A DNA stretch of 64,000 bases, taken from the NCBI RefSeq assembly GCF_003182275.1, contig NZ_QGTR01000003.1:1-64000 (forward strand). Direction: 5' to 3'. Within the stretch, counting starts at the first letter, position 1. Every line of letters starts with the position of its first letter. The translations under genes and the position numbers were made by a program. Origin of the DNA: Hoeflea marina. GTDB lineage: Bacteria > Pseudomonadota > Alphaproteobacteria > Rhizobiales > Rhizobiaceae. Below are positions 35,969 through 45,227 of the stretch, piece by piece. The notes beneath the pieces were generated by a model. That model made no database searches. It saw only the letters and a list, made by a program, of their open reading frames with translations, and was not told where the DNA came from.

Positions 35969-38900
35969 CTATTCGGCGGCAATCCTGAGCGGTGCCTCGC
36001 CGCGATCCGCCGGAGCGTCAACGCCGTGGTTGACCAGCGGACGGTTGCCGGCGACGCGCCTGAGCAGCACATAGAAGACGGGAGTCATGAATATGCCGAA
36101 GAAGGTGACGCCGATCATCCCCGAGAAGACGGCCAGCCCCATGGCCGCCCGCATCTCCGCGCCGGCGCCTGTGGACAGGACCAGCGGCACCACGCCCATG
36201 ATGAACGCCATCGAGGTCATGAGGATGGGGCGGAGCCGGAGCCGGCTTGCCTCAAGCGCCGCCTGTACCGGGGTCCGGCCCTCGAACTCCAGTTCGCGGG
36301 CGAATTCCACGATCAGGATCGCATTCTTGGCCGAAAGCCCGACAAGCACCATCAGCCCGATCTGGGTGAAGATGTTGTTGTCGCCGCCGGTGTACCAGAC
36401 GCCCGCCAGCGCCGCGAGCACGCCCATCGGCACGATCATGATGATGGCGATCGGCAGGGTCAGGCTCTCGTACTGGGCGGCGAGCACCAGATAGACAAGA
36501 AGCAGGGCCAGCGGAAAGACGATCAGGCTGGAATTGCCGGCCAGGATCTGCTGATAGGTGAGGTCGGTCCATTCGAAGGTGATGCCGGTCGGCAGCGTTT
36601 CGGCGGCAATGCGCTCGACGGCGGCCTGCGCCTGGCCCGAGGAAAAGCCCGGCGCCGGGCCGCCATTGATGTCGGCGGCCAGGAAGCCGTTGTAGCGGGT
36701 GGTGCGCTCCGGTCCGGTGGTGTTCTCGACCCTGAGCAGAGCCTGCAGCGGGATCATCTGCCCCGACTGCGACCTTACATGGAGCCGACCAATGTCCTCC
36801 GGCAGGGCGCGATAGGCGGCATCCGCCTGGACGCGGACACTGTAGGTTCGACCGAAGGCATTGAAGTCGTTGACATAGAGCGACCCCAGATAGATCTGCA
36901 GGGTCTCGAAGACGTCCGTCACCGACACGCCGAGCTGCTGGGCCTTGGATCGGTCGAGATCGGCATAGAGCTGCGGCACATTGATCTGGAAGCTCGAGAA
37001 AATGCCTGCCAGTTCCGGGGTCTGGTAGGCCTTGCCGAGAAAGGCCTTGGTCGCCTCGTCCAGCGCCTGATAGCCCAGGCCGGCGCGGTCCTCGATCTGC
37101 AGCTTGAAGCCGCCGGTGGAGCCCAGGCCGTTGACCGGCGGTGGCGGGAACATGGCGATGAAGGCATCCTGAATGCCGGCGAACTTCTGATTGAGCTGCA
37201 TGGCGATGGCGCCACCGGACAGCTCCGGCGACCGGCGCTCGGCGAAATCGTCGAGGACCGCAAAGACGATGCCCGAGTTGGAGCCGATGGTGAAGCCGTT
37301 GATCGACAGTCCGGGAAAGGCGATGGCGTGGGCCACGCCCGGCTGCTCCAGCGCGATGTCGCTCATCCGCTTGATCACCGCCTCCGTGCGATCGAGCGTC
37401 GCACCATCCGGCAACTGGGCAAAACCGATGAGGTACTGCTTGTCCTGCGCGGGCACGAAGCCTCCGGGAACGGCGTTGAACACCTGATAGGTGGCGCCGA
37501 TCAGGGCGATGTAGACGAGCATCACCAGCGACTTGCGCGACAGAAGCCCGCCGATGCCGCGGCCATAGCCGTTGGACGCTGCTCCAAAGGCGCGGTTGAA
37601 GCCGCGGAAGAACCATCCGAACATCCGGTCCATGACCCGCGTGAGCCAATCCTTGGGCGCATGATGGTCCCTGAGCAGGAGGGCCGCGAGGGCCGGCGAC
37701 AGGGTCAGCGAATTGACGGCCGAAATCACCGTGGAGATCGCGATCGTCAGCGCGAACTGCCGGTAGAACTGGCCTGAAAGCCCGCTGATGAACGCCAGCG
37801 GCACGAAAACCGCCACCAGCACCAGCGCGATGGCGATGATCGGGCCGGACACTTCGCGCATGGCGAGATAAGTGGCCTCGCGCGGCGTGAGACCGTTGCC
37901 GATGTTGCGTTCGACATTCTCGACGACGACGATCGCGTCATCGACGACGATGCCGATGGCAAGCACCAGTCCGAACAGCGTGAGCGCATTGATGGAGAAG
38001 CCGAAGGCGTACATCACGCCGAACGTGCCGATGATCGAAACGGGGACGGCGATCAACGGAATGATCGAGGCGCGCCAGGTCTGCAGGAAGAGGACGACGA
38101 CGAGGACCACCAGCGCCACTGCCTCCAGCAGCGTCTCGACGACCTTCTCGATGGAGGCGCGCACGAATTCGGTGGTGTCGTAGACGATCTCGTATTTCAC
38201 CCCGTCAGGCATCCGCAACTGCAGCTCGTCCATGGTGGCGCGGACATTGTCGGCGATCTCGATGGCATTGGAGCCGGGCGCCTGCAGAACGGCGATGGCG
38301 ACGGCCGGCTGGCCGTCAAGCAGCGAGCGCAACGTGTAGTCGGCGGCACCCAGCTCGATGCGGGCGACGTTCTTGAGCCGGGTTATGCCGCCGTCGACGC
38401 CGGACTTGACGATGATCTCGCCGAACTCCTCCGGCGTGCGAAGCCGGCCCTGGGCGTTGACGTTGAGCTGCAGCTCCACGCCGCCGGGGCTCGGCGAGGC
38501 GCCGATGATGCCGGCCGCGGCCTGGACGTTCTGCTGGCGGATGGCATCGGTGATGTCGCTGGCGGCAAGCGAATGCTCGGCCGCCTTCTGCGGGTCGATC
38601 CAGACCCGCATGGCGTAGTCGCCGGCACCGAAGACCTGAACCTGGCCGGCGCCCTCGATCCGTGCAAGGCGGTCCTTGACGTTGAGGGTCGCATAGTTGC
38701 GAAGATAGGTAACGTCGTAACGGTCGGTGGTCGAGACCAGATTCACCACCATGATGAAGTCCGGCGAACTCTTGACCGTGGTCACGCCGATGGCGCGCAC
38801 TTCGGCCGGCAGCCGCGGCTCGGCCTGGGCGACGCGGTTCTGGACCAGTTGCTGGGCCTTGTCGGGATCGGTGCCGAGCTTGAAGGTGACCGTCAGAGTC

Positions 38901-39169
38901 AGCACCCCGTCGGAGGTCGCCTGGCTGCTCATGTAGAGCATGTCCTCGACGCCATTGATCTGCTCCTCGAGCGGTGTCGCCACCGTCTCTGAGATGACCA
39001 TCGGATTGGCCCCGGGATAGACCGCGCGCACCACGATGGACGGGGGCACGACCTCGGGATATTCGGAGATCGGCAGCGAGCGCATGCCGATCAGGCCGGC
39101 GACGACGATGAGGACGGACAGCACCGCCGCGAACACCGGGCGATCGATAAAGAAGCGGGAAATGCTCAT
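35969..39169 (-). CDS. RND efflux pump inner-membrane transporter (HAE1 type)
   Basis: This is a proton-driven drug exporter of the AcrB/MexF kind, trimeric in the inner membrane, using the adaptor encoded upstream and an outer-membrane channel encoded elsewhere. I start it at ATG 39169 (MSISRFFIDRPVFA), the canonical beginning; it has 1066 residues. The proton-relay Asp pair is visible in GIVVDDAIVVVENVERN, and the two halves each have six membrane segments. The GSLYVNDFNAFGRTYSVRVQ stretch is MexF-like. No outer-membrane gene is adjacent. Confidence 0.95.
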   Translation of the reverse strand: MSISRFFIDRPVFAAVLSVLIVVAGLIGMRSLPISEYPEVVPPSIVVRAVYPGANPMVISETVATPLEEQINGVEDMLYMSSQATSDGVLTLTVTFKLGTDPDKAQQLVQNRVAQAEPRLPAEVRAIGVTTVKSSPDFIMVVNLVSTTDRYDVTYLRNYATLNVKDRLARIEGAGQVQVFGAGDYAMRVWIDPQKAAEHSLAASDITDAIRQQNVQAAAGIIGASPSPGGVELQLNVNAQGRLRTPEEFGEIIVKSGVDGGITRLKNVARIELGAADYTLRSLLDGQPAVAIAVLQAPGSNAIEIADNVRATMDELQLRMPDGVKYEIVYDTTEFVRASIEKVVETLLEAVALVVLVVVLFLQTWRASIIPLIAVPVSIIGTFGVMYAFGFSINALTLFGLVLAIGIVVDDAIVVVENVERNIGNGLTPREATYLAMREVSGPIIAIALVLVAVFVPLAFISGLSGQFYRQFALTIAISTVISAVNSLTLSPALAALLLRDHHAPKDWLTRVMDRMFGWFFRGFNRAFGAASNGYGRGIGGLLSRKSLVMLVYIALIGATYQVFNAVPGGFVPAQDKQYLIGFAQLPDGATLDRTEAVIKRMSDIALEQPGVAHAIAFPGLSINGFTIGSNSGIVFAVLDDFAERRSPELSGGAIAMQLNQKFAGIQDAFIAMFPPPPVNGLGSTGGFKLQIEDRAGLGYQALDEATKAFLGKAYQTPELAGIFSSFQINVPQLYADLDRSKAQQLGVSVTDVFETLQIYLGSLYVNDFNAFGRTYSVRVQADAAYRALPEDIGRLHVRSQSGQMIPLQALLRVENTTGPERTTRYNGFLAADINGGPAPGFSSGQAQAAVERIAAETLPTGITFEWTDLTYQQILAGNSSLIVFPLALLLVYLVLAAQYESLTLPIAIIMIVPMGVLAALAGVWYTGGDNNIFTQIGLMVLVGLSAKNAILIVEFARELEFEGRTPVQAALEASRLRLRPILMTSMAFIMGVVPLVLSTGAGAEMRAAMGLAVFSGMIGVTFFGIFMTPVFYVLLRRVAGNRPLVNHGVDAPADRGEAPLRIAAE

Positions 39170-39367
39170 TTCCAGGACCCTTTCCAGGGTAAGAACACGA
39201 CAGGTCGAGCGGCGCCGGCGAACGGTGCGCCGGCGGATCGGATGGCATCGAGGGACCGGCGGGGTCGCCGGCGCTGCCAAAGCACATCTCGATGTGCCCT
39301 GGCTCTTTTGTATTCATGCACGGCGCGATCCCGAAACCGCTGCGCACTTTCGGGCGCCATGCATCCG

Positions 39368-40561
39368 CTATTTCACGGCGGCGGCGGCGATCTCCGCGGT
39401 CTGCGGATCGACCAGCACGCCCGGCCGGATGCGCTGCAGGCCGTTGACGACGATGCGGTCGCCGTCGGCGAGGCCACTCTCGACGATCCGCTGTCCCTCG
39501 GCAGTGCCGCCGAGCTCGACCGGGCGATAGCCGACCTTGTTGTCGGCATCGACGACGAAGACGAACTTCTTGTCCTGGTCCGTTCCGATCGCCTTTTCGC
39601 TGATCAGGATCTGGCTTTCGGGATGCGGCTGGCCCATGCGGATACGCACGAACTGGCCAGGGATCAGGCGCCCGTCGGGGTTGTCGAGGATGGCGCGCAC
39701 CGCGACGGTGCCGCTGGTGGAATCGACCTCGTTGCCGATGAGCTGCAGCCGGCCCCGGATCGGCGTGCCGTCGTCGGCCAGGGTTCCGATCTCGACCGGG
39801 ATCCGGTCGATGGGCGGCATGACGCCGTCGGTCGCCGGCAGGGCGGCCAGGGAGCGGGCCACGATCTCCTCGCTGACATTGAAGCTGGCGTAGATCGGGT
39901 CGGTGGAAATAAGGATCGTCAGCGCGGGCGAGGCCGCGCCGGCGGCGACGAGGTTGCCCGGGGTGATCTCGACCTTCCCGGCCCGTCCGGCGACCGGCGC
40001 GCGCACCCTGGTGTAGTCGAGCTCGAGCTGGGCGGAGCGAAGCGCCGCCTGCGCCGTCTTCACGGCGGCTGCGGCTTCGGCGACGGCATTCTGGCGCTGA
40101 TCGAGATCGCTCTCGGAAATCGTCCGGTTTTTAGCCAGCTGCCTGCCGCGATCGAATTCCGACCTCGCCAGTGCCGCCTTGGCCTCGGCGGAAGCCACCT
40201 GGCCTTCGGCCTGGGCGACCGTCGCCTCATAGATCGCGGGATCGAGCGTGAACAGCAGGTCGCCCGCCTTGACCAGCGCGCCCTCGCGGAAGCCGACCGA
40301 CTGGATGACGCCGCCGACCCGGGGGCGGATCTCCACCCGGCCGACGGCCTCGAGCCGTCCTGAAAACTCCTGCCAGATGGTGACGTCGCGGCTTTCCACC
40401 GCGGCGACGGTGACCGGCGTGGCCGGCGGGGCAGCGGCCGTTTCCGTGCCGCTGGCCGCCAGCGTCTGCGGCAGTTCCACAAGCAGGGTCGCCGCCGCAA
40501 TGGACGCGGCAACGCCCAGGCCGGCGCCCGCGAGGGCCCAGCTCTTCAATGTCTGTGTCAT
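39368..40561 (-). CDS. RND efflux periplasmic adaptor (membrane fusion protein)
   Basis: The adaptor bridges the RND transporter to an outer-membrane channel. The 397-residue protein has an N-terminal membrane anchor (about 10-35), biotinyl-lipoyl halves around a coiled-coil hairpin (about 60-220, with VGRVEIRPRVGGVIQSVGFR and YTRVRAPVAGRAGKVEI) and a beta-barrel with FVRIRMGQP. About 200 bases separate it from the transporter gene, slightly more than usual, but the order adaptor-transporter is standard. Confidence 0.95.
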   Translation of the reverse strand: MTQTLKSWALAGAGLGVAASIAAATLLVELPQTLAASGTETAAAPPATPVTVAAVESRDVTIWQEFSGRLEAVGRVEIRPRVGGVIQSVGFREGALVKAGDLLFTLDPAIYEATVAQAEGQVASAEAKAALARSEFDRGRQLAKNRTISESDLDQRQNAVAEAAAAVKTAQAALRSAQLELDYTRVRAPVAGRAGKVEITPGNLVAAGAASPALTILISTDPIYASFNVSEEIVARSLAALPATDGVMPPIDRIPVEIGTLADDGTPIRGRLQLIGNEVDSTSGTVAVRAILDNPDGRLIPGQFVRIRMGQPHPESQILISEKAIGTDQDKKFVFVVDADNKVGYRPVELGGTAEGQRIVESGLADGDRIVVNGLQRIRPGVLVDPQTAEIAAAAVK

Positions 40562-40598
40562 GGTTCAACTCCTTGCGGCCTTGGGATGCCGCGCAAGA

Positions 40599-41426
40599 TC
40601 AATCTGATTTCAATTTCGTTCCGGCCATTCCAATGTGGTCAATGAAACTCGCAAACTGCCGGCCCGCACCCTCGTGCCAGCTCGGCGCTTCCCCGGTCTT
40701 TCCCCCGTAGATGGAGGGCCAGCCTGTCCCCGCGGGAAAGACATGCCGGCATACGTCCACGCCGGCGGCCTTCAACCGCTCGGCATAGGCAATGGTCTCG
40801 TCGAGCAGCGGATCGTCCTGCGACGACAGGAGCAAGGCCGGCGCTATTCCCGACAGCCGGGAACACAGCGACGGCGCCGCATAGGGGTGGCAAACGCCGC
40901 CGCTGAGATAATGGCTCCAGCCATCCGCCCAGCAATCGCGCATTCCGACGGCTTCGGCCTTCCGGAACGACGGCGTTCCCATGAAAGGGTCGAGCAGCGG
41001 CGAGACCAGCACCTGCCCGTCCAGTTCGTCAGCGAACTGGTCGCGCGCCTTGAGACTGACCGCCGCGGCGATGTTGCCGCCGGCCTCCCCGCCACCGACC
41101 AGCAGCAGGGACTTTCGGTCACCGAAGCCCGCCCGCTTCCTGGCCATCCAGGAGAAGACCGAGAACCCCACCTCCAGCGGTCGGGGGAACGCCGAGCCGA
41201 GCGCGGCACAGTCCGGCACGACCACGATCGCCCCTGTCCCGGCCAGGCATTCGGCCATTGCACACTCGCCGGGAGCCGCATCACCAAAGCCGCTCTCGCG
41301 GAAATAGATCAGCACCGGCGGCCCCCTGCCGCAATCGGCGCCCTGGTAGACGCGCAGGGCGACACGCCCGACCGCCGCGTCGTCCAGCACCATATCCTTG
41401 ATATCGACCGACATCGACCGATCCAC
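40599..41426 (-). CDS. Alpha/beta-hydrolase-fold protein with lost catalytic residues
   Basis: The 275-residue product aligns in layout with hormone-sensitive-lipase-type esterases (alpha/beta-hydrolase 3). However, the oxyanion HGGG region is YFRESGFG, the nucleophile motif GDSAGG reads GGGEAGG (Glu114 in place of Ser), and the catalytic His region is degenerate (VFPAGTGWPSI). The Asp region LLLSSQDDPLLDE is kept. It is therefore probably not an esterase, but a binding protein or regulator. It lies 37 bases upstream of the efflux adaptor and may be co-transcribed with it. Confidence 0.75.
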   Translation of the reverse strand: MDRSMSVDIKDMVLDDAAVGRVALRVYQGADCGRGPPVLIYFRESGFGDAAPGECAMAECLAGTGAIVVVPDCAALGSAFPRPLEVGFSVFSWMARKRAGFGDRKSLLLVGGGEAGGNIAAAVSLKARDQFADELDGQVLVSPLLDPFMGTPSFRKAEAVGMRDCWADGWSHYLSGGVCHPYAAPSLCSRLSGIAPALLLSSQDDPLLDETIAYAERLKAAGVDVCRHVFPAGTGWPSIYGGKTGEAPSWHEGAGRQFASFIDHIGMAGTKLKSD

Positions 41427-41623
41427 TCCTGGGTCAGGGCCACCCGCTCATGCCGGCAGGCCGCGATGCAATTCATTCCGCCGGGAAACCGGCGGAGACG
41501 CGTCCGGAGGATCCGTTCGCTCTGGAAACAATCTAGTTTATTCGCTGCGATGGACAAGCGGGATATTTTGAGCGCACTATTCGAAAATCCGAACAATATT
41601 GCAGTGCATGCAGGAGACAGGCC
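41427..41623. promoter_or_regulatory. Divergent control region between hydrolase-efflux genes and LysR gene
   Basis: These 197 bases lie between the divergent LysR gene and the leftward hydrolase/efflux operon, the classical arrangement for LysR control. The stretch 41527-41605 is AT-rich. I did not find an unambiguous T-N11-A dyad. Confidence 0.45.
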
Positions 41624-42544
41624 ATGGATCAGTTGTCAGCGATGCGCGCCTTCGTCCGCGTGGTCGAGATGAGCAATTTCACCCGCGCGGCCGAGGCGCT
41701 CAGCATGCCCAAGGCCACGGTGACCAATCTCATCCAGGGGCTTGAGGCGCATCTTAAGACCAAGCTGCTCAACCGCACCACCCGCCGCGTGATGGTCACC
41801 ACCGATGGAGCGCTCTACTACGAGCGCGCCACGCGGATCATCTCCGAACTCGACGAGCTCGATGGCAGTCTGTCGAGTTCGCACGCCCTGCCGAGCGGCA
41901 GGCTCCGGGTGGAAATGGCCGGCGCGTTCGCAGACTGGCTGGTGATCCCGGCGCTGGGCGACTTCCATGCGCGCTATCCGGAGATCCGGATCGATCTGGG
42001 CGTCGGCGACCGCACGGTCGACTATCTGGCGGAAAATGTCGACTGCGCCCTGCGCGGCGGCGTTCCCGCCGACCAGACGCTGATTGCGCGCCGGATCACC
42101 GAGGTCGCCGTCGTCACCTGCGCGGCACCCGGCTATCTCGAACGATACGGGATGCCGCTCCACCCCTCCGACCTCGAGCGCGACCATCACTGCGTGAGCT
42201 ATTTCGCCGCCCAGAAGAACCGCACGATGACGCTCGATTTTACCCGCGAGGGCGAAGAGATCGAAATCGACGCGCGCTATGTGGTGTCCGTCAACGACGC
42301 GCGCAGCTATCTGACGGCCGCGCTCAGCGGGCTCGGGGTGGCGCCGCTGCCCTGGTTCATGGCCGCCGACCTGGTCGCGAGCGGGGACCTGGTGCGCGTT
42401 CTGAGCGACTGGACCACCGCGCCGATCCCGCTCTATGTCGTCTATCCGCCGAACCGGCACCTGAGCAACAAGGTCAGGGTGTTCGTCGACTGGATGGTCA
42501 AGCTGCTCGACACCGGCAGACTCAACGCAGAACCCGCCGGCTGA
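41624..42544 (+). CDS. LysR-type transcriptional regulator
   Basis: The 306-residue protein has the N-terminal winged helix-turn-helix with FVRVVEMSNFTRAAEALSMP and the stretch TNLIQGLEAHLKTKLLNRTT, then a substrate-binding-like effector domain. It is divergent from the hydrolase-RND operon and therefore the likely regulator of those efflux genes, in the way MexT-type LysR proteins control pump operons. The inducer is unknown. Confidence 0.92.
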   Translation: MDQLSAMRAFVRVVEMSNFTRAAEALSMPKATVTNLIQGLEAHLKTKLLNRTTRRVMVTTDGALYYERATRIISELDELDGSLSSSHALPSGRLRVEMAGAFADWLVIPALGDFHARYPEIRIDLGVGDRTVDYLAENVDCALRGGVPADQTLIARRITEVAVVTCAAPGYLERYGMPLHPSDLERDHHCVSYFAAQKNRTMTLDFTREGEEIEIDARYVVSVNDARSYLTAALSGLGVAPLPWFMAADLVASGDLVRVLSDWTTAPIPLYVVYPPNRHLSNKVRVFVDWMVKLLDTGRLNAEPAG

Positions 42545-42921
42545 GGCGCAGATCCGGCCCGCCCCGCGGCGCCAGGCCTCGCGCAGCCGCACCGCGGGTG
42601 GCGACTGAGGAGGCATCTCGGTGACGAAGGGCGAGCCCTCTTCGCGCCCGGGACGGTTTGCCCGCATGGCAGGACGGCAGCGCTCTGGTCGGCTTGGCCG
42701 CCGTGACCTTGCTTGCGCGGCCGGTCTGGCCGCGTCCGGGCAGACAATGACCGGCGGGATCCGGCCACAGCCCGAACTGCCGATGCAACGATTCCGTCCG
42801 CCGGCCGTTGATGGACTATCGCGCATCGACGAGCCCAGAGGGGCGAAAGACCGTTGATTCCGACAGCCGAGGTAGCCGCGAGCCCGCGGTGGTCCGGCAA
42901 GATCATCCAAAGGAACATTTC
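42545..42921. other. Non-coding gap upstream of host-attachment gene
   Basis: 377 bases of high-GC sequence. Small open frames exist but none shows conserved features or a fitting ribosome site. The promoter of the next gene presumably lies in the last 100 bases. Confidence 0.4.
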
Positions 42922-43329
42922 ATGTCCGACAGCACCTGTCCCGCAAACGCCCTTGTCGTCGTCACCTCCGGCGCCGAAGCGAAATTCTTCCGCAATGACG
43001 GCACGGCAACGGAAATCAAACTGTCGGATGCGGGTGGACTGACGCCGAAGGATCTGGCCGACGACGGCCCGTCCGGCAGCCAGCCCTCCGAAGCCTCGGC
43101 ACGCGACACCGATGAAGCGACCTTCGCCAAGCAGTTGGCGCACCATCTCTATGCGCAGGCGCACAAGGGCAAGTTCGAGCATCTGGTGCTGGTCGCCGAT
43201 CCGGCGACGCTGGGCGAAATCCGCCCGCTGCTTCACCTGGAGGTGACGAACAGGATCACGATGGAGCTCAACAAGACGCTGACCAACTCGCCGACGCACG
43301 ACATCGAACGCAGCCTCTCGGCGGCCTGA
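42922..43329 (+). CDS. Host-attachment family protein
   Basis: The 135-residue protein belongs to the host attachment protein family of Rhizobiales, named after an Agrobacterium protein involved in attachment; the fold resembles eRF1-type domains. Diagnostic stretches are ALVVVTSGAEAKFFRN, then FEHLVLVADPATLGEIRPLL. ATG 42922 is preceded by an AAGGA ribosome site. It is a single gene followed by a strong hairpin. Confidence 0.85.
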   Translation: MSDSTCPANALVVVTSGAEAKFFRNDGTATEIKLSDAGGLTPKDLADDGPSGSQPSEASARDTDEATFAKQLAHHLYAQAHKGKFEHLVLVADPATLGEIRPLLHLEVTNRITMELNKTLTNSPTHDIERSLSAA

Positions 43330-43334
43330 GACTG

Positions 43335-43363
43335 CTGCCGGGGGTCTAATGGGCCTCCGGCAG
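43335..43363 (+). terminator. Hairpin terminator after the host-attachment gene
   Basis: A 10-bp stem (CTGCCGGGGG with CCTCCGGCAG, one G-T pair) around a 9-base loop starts 6 bases after the stop codon. No U-run follows, so termination may need Rho, but position and stability argue for a real 3' end. Confidence 0.5.
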
Positions 43364-43507
43364 GCCAGCCGTGCGCGAACGGCGGCCGCCGAGACCGTGA
43401 GGCTCGGGGGGAGCTATTGAGGGATCCAATTCTGTTGAAAAGTGGTGCTGCTGAACTCTGTCAGACCCACCCACGAAAGCCCCGAAAACAAGGAGAGAGC
43501 CGGCTCG

Positions 43508-43612
43508 AATCACAGCCCGGCATGCAAGGCCAAGGTGACACTTGCCGCCATCAGAGGTGAGCAGACTTTGATGAACCCGTCCCAGCAGTTCGACGTGCTG
43601 TCAAGATCTTGA
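43508..43612 (+). pseudogene. IS3-family transposase OrfA remnant
   Basis: The frame reads CKAKVTLAAIRGEQTLMNPS and QQFDVLSRS before a stop. This matches the family pattern in which [29 protein letters not shown] precedes the helix-turn-helix; only the beginning of OrfA is left. It has no start codon of its own and no OrfB nearby. It marks the left edge of the accessory segment. Confidence 0.7.
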
Positions 43613-43614
43613 AG

Positions 43615-43944
43615 TCAGGGCTCGCAGATCACTCTTGATTGATACATCGTGTCGCCGATCAACTCAAAACAGTCTCCGGTGCCTGGGTAATCCTGACACA
43701 CCACATACTCACCGGTGGCCGAAAATTTCGCCCCGGGCTCACACAAACCCGTCATATTGCGATTGGTCACGATGATATCGAAATTGCAGCCATCTGGCCG
43801 AATTCCGACGCCGTCTTGTGCGGCAATTGTCGAGCCAACTATTCCAGACACTGAAGCATTCGGATTGTCTTGTCTCGGCGGGCACTCGGCATTTGCAGCC
43901 GAGATCCCTGCGACTGCGGCCAAGGCAAATGCAAGCTTCAGCAT
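43615..43944 (-). CDS. Small secreted cysteine-containing protein
   Basis: The 109-residue protein has a signal peptide (about 1-20, cleavage after NA) and six cysteines in the mature part, suggesting disulfides in the periplasm or outside. It contains the short stretch DGCNFDIIVTNRNMTGLC. I do not recognise the family. It lies directly behind the IS3 remnant and upstream gene 43982 is read in the same direction, with 37 bases between, so the two could form an operon. Confidence 0.6.
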   Translation of the reverse strand: MLKLAFALAAVAGISAANAECPPRQDNPNASVSGIVGSTIAAQDGVGIRPDGCNFDIIVTNRNMTGLCEPGAKFSATGEYVVCQDYPGTGDCFELIGDTMYQSRVICEP

Positions 43945-43981
43945 CCACTAAATCCCTTAGTTAGGCCCGCCGGCCGGGTGC

Positions 43982-44977
43982 TCAGCTCAATCCACATTGC
44001 GCCATCACCTTCTTGATTGCGGCCTGAGATCCGCGACCCGAAAACCGCCTTCTCAATTGGAGGGCGTTCTCCGGATTGTCCGTGACCCCCACGTCGATCC
44101 TGGATGCTGTTGACCACAAGCGGGCAAACTCCAGCGCGGTTGTCTTTCCCACACCCACGGAAAAGGCGTCGGAAAGCTTCCCGGCGGAGATCAGCGAGAA
44201 CACGGCTTTCTTCCCGTTGTCGATGTAGAGGTGCAGCGACTTGTAATTCTCCATGGAGGCTGGATAGCTGCCATCCCGGATTTCAAAGCTCGCGACCTGG
44301 CTTGTGCCGTTACACATGAACTGAAGCGTTGCACCATCAATCTCGCTGCTCTTGGCCTCCGAGAACTCTCCTGTCGCCCCCAGCGTGTAAGTCCAGTCAC
44401 CAACGTGATGAACGCCGTTCTCCTCCGACTGCGCTGGGGCTACTGCGGGTTCATCGGAGACCTTGACCAGAGATGTACAAACCTGAAGCACGGGTGGCTC
44501 GTCCGTACCCGGCTTCGTTCCGCTGAAAACCTGAAGATATTTGAGTGTCACGCCGGTGGCGGACCCGAAATTGAAGATGTACAAAAGCCGGTGCTGAAAA
44601 TCACTTCGCGCGGTACCGTTGCGCTTCAAAGTCACACCTTTGGCCCCAACATCTGCTTCGACGGTATAGCCAGGCTTGGCACTGAGAACAAAATCAGAAA
44701 ACCCGAAACCACGGTCAGTCGGCTTGCCATTGTAGGTGAATATTCGTGCGGATCGTGCACCGATGTCGCCGGACCAGTCGATTGAAACATGGCAATCAAG
44801 CAAATCGCCTTTCCACAGTCCCTCAGGCATCATATTTGCTTCGTAAATGGCCTCGATGAGTGCTTGCCCTTCGAGGATGGAGACATCCGGCAATTTGGAG
44901 GTGGCGCTTTGTGCTTCGGCTGACGGAACAATGGAGAGAGCAAGCGCGATCGCGCAAACCAATCGCTTCAAACTCAT
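43982..44977 (-). CDS. Secreted protein of unknown function
   Basis: With ATG 44977 (MSLKRLVCAIALAL) preceded by a GGAGAT site the product has 331 residues and a signal peptide ending near SAEA. Earlier in-frame ATGs would add a non-signal extension. The mature protein has two possible domains of similar size, the second with DGATLQFMCNGTSQVASFEI. No membrane anchor is seen. The family is unknown to me; it lies just outside the integrated element. Confidence 0.6.
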   Translation of the reverse strand: MSLKRLVCAIALALSIVPSAEAQSATSKLPDVSILEGQALIEAIYEANMMPEGLWKGDLLDCHVSIDWSGDIGARSARIFTYNGKPTDRGFGFSDFVLSAKPGYTVEADVGAKGVTLKRNGTARSDFQHRLLYIFNFGSATGVTLKYLQVFSGTKPGTDEPPVLQVCTSLVKVSDEPAVAPAQSEENGVHHVGDWTYTLGATGEFSEAKSSEIDGATLQFMCNGTSQVASFEIRDGSYPASMENYKSLHLYIDNGKKAVFSLISAGKLSDAFSVGVGKTTALEFARLWSTASRIDVGVTDNPENALQLRRRFSGRGSQAAIKKVMAQCGLS

Positions 44978-45198
44978 TTTGATCTCCTGCCATGCCATGT
45001 CATGCCAAGCAGTATGATGCCTCCGCCGATCAGTCATTTCAATGAGATATTTGCGACGAACACTCGTCGCTCATGGGCAAGATGACCGACTCGATTAATC
45101 CGGGAGGACGTTGAAGGCTGAGTCAATGCGTACCACCTTCGTGCACGACAAAGGCAACCCAATCCGTGATTTCTCAGAGAATTTTGAATTCCCATAAG

Positions 45199-45227
45199 GG
45201 AAAATGGTGCTGTGAGAGAGGATTGAA
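45199..45227. repeat. Distal attachment repeat of integrated element (29 bp)
   Basis: Bases 45199-45227 are identical to 55588-55616, which cover the T-arm 3' half, acceptor stem and CCA of tRNA-Thr plus a few bases beyond. The similarity stops abruptly on both sides. A copy of the tRNA 3' end at the far side of an integrase-carrying segment is the expected product of site-specific integration. Confidence 0.9.

Noticed and set aside
42621-42857. 78-codon frame upstream of the host-attachment gene
   Set aside because: Arg/Gly-rich shadow type, no conservation features and not needed to explain the gap.
43437-43460. A full third copy of the attachment repeat
   Set aside because: The match is broken by a missing block of about 11 bases and has extra mismatches, so it is not annotated as a site; kept only as a tentative finding.
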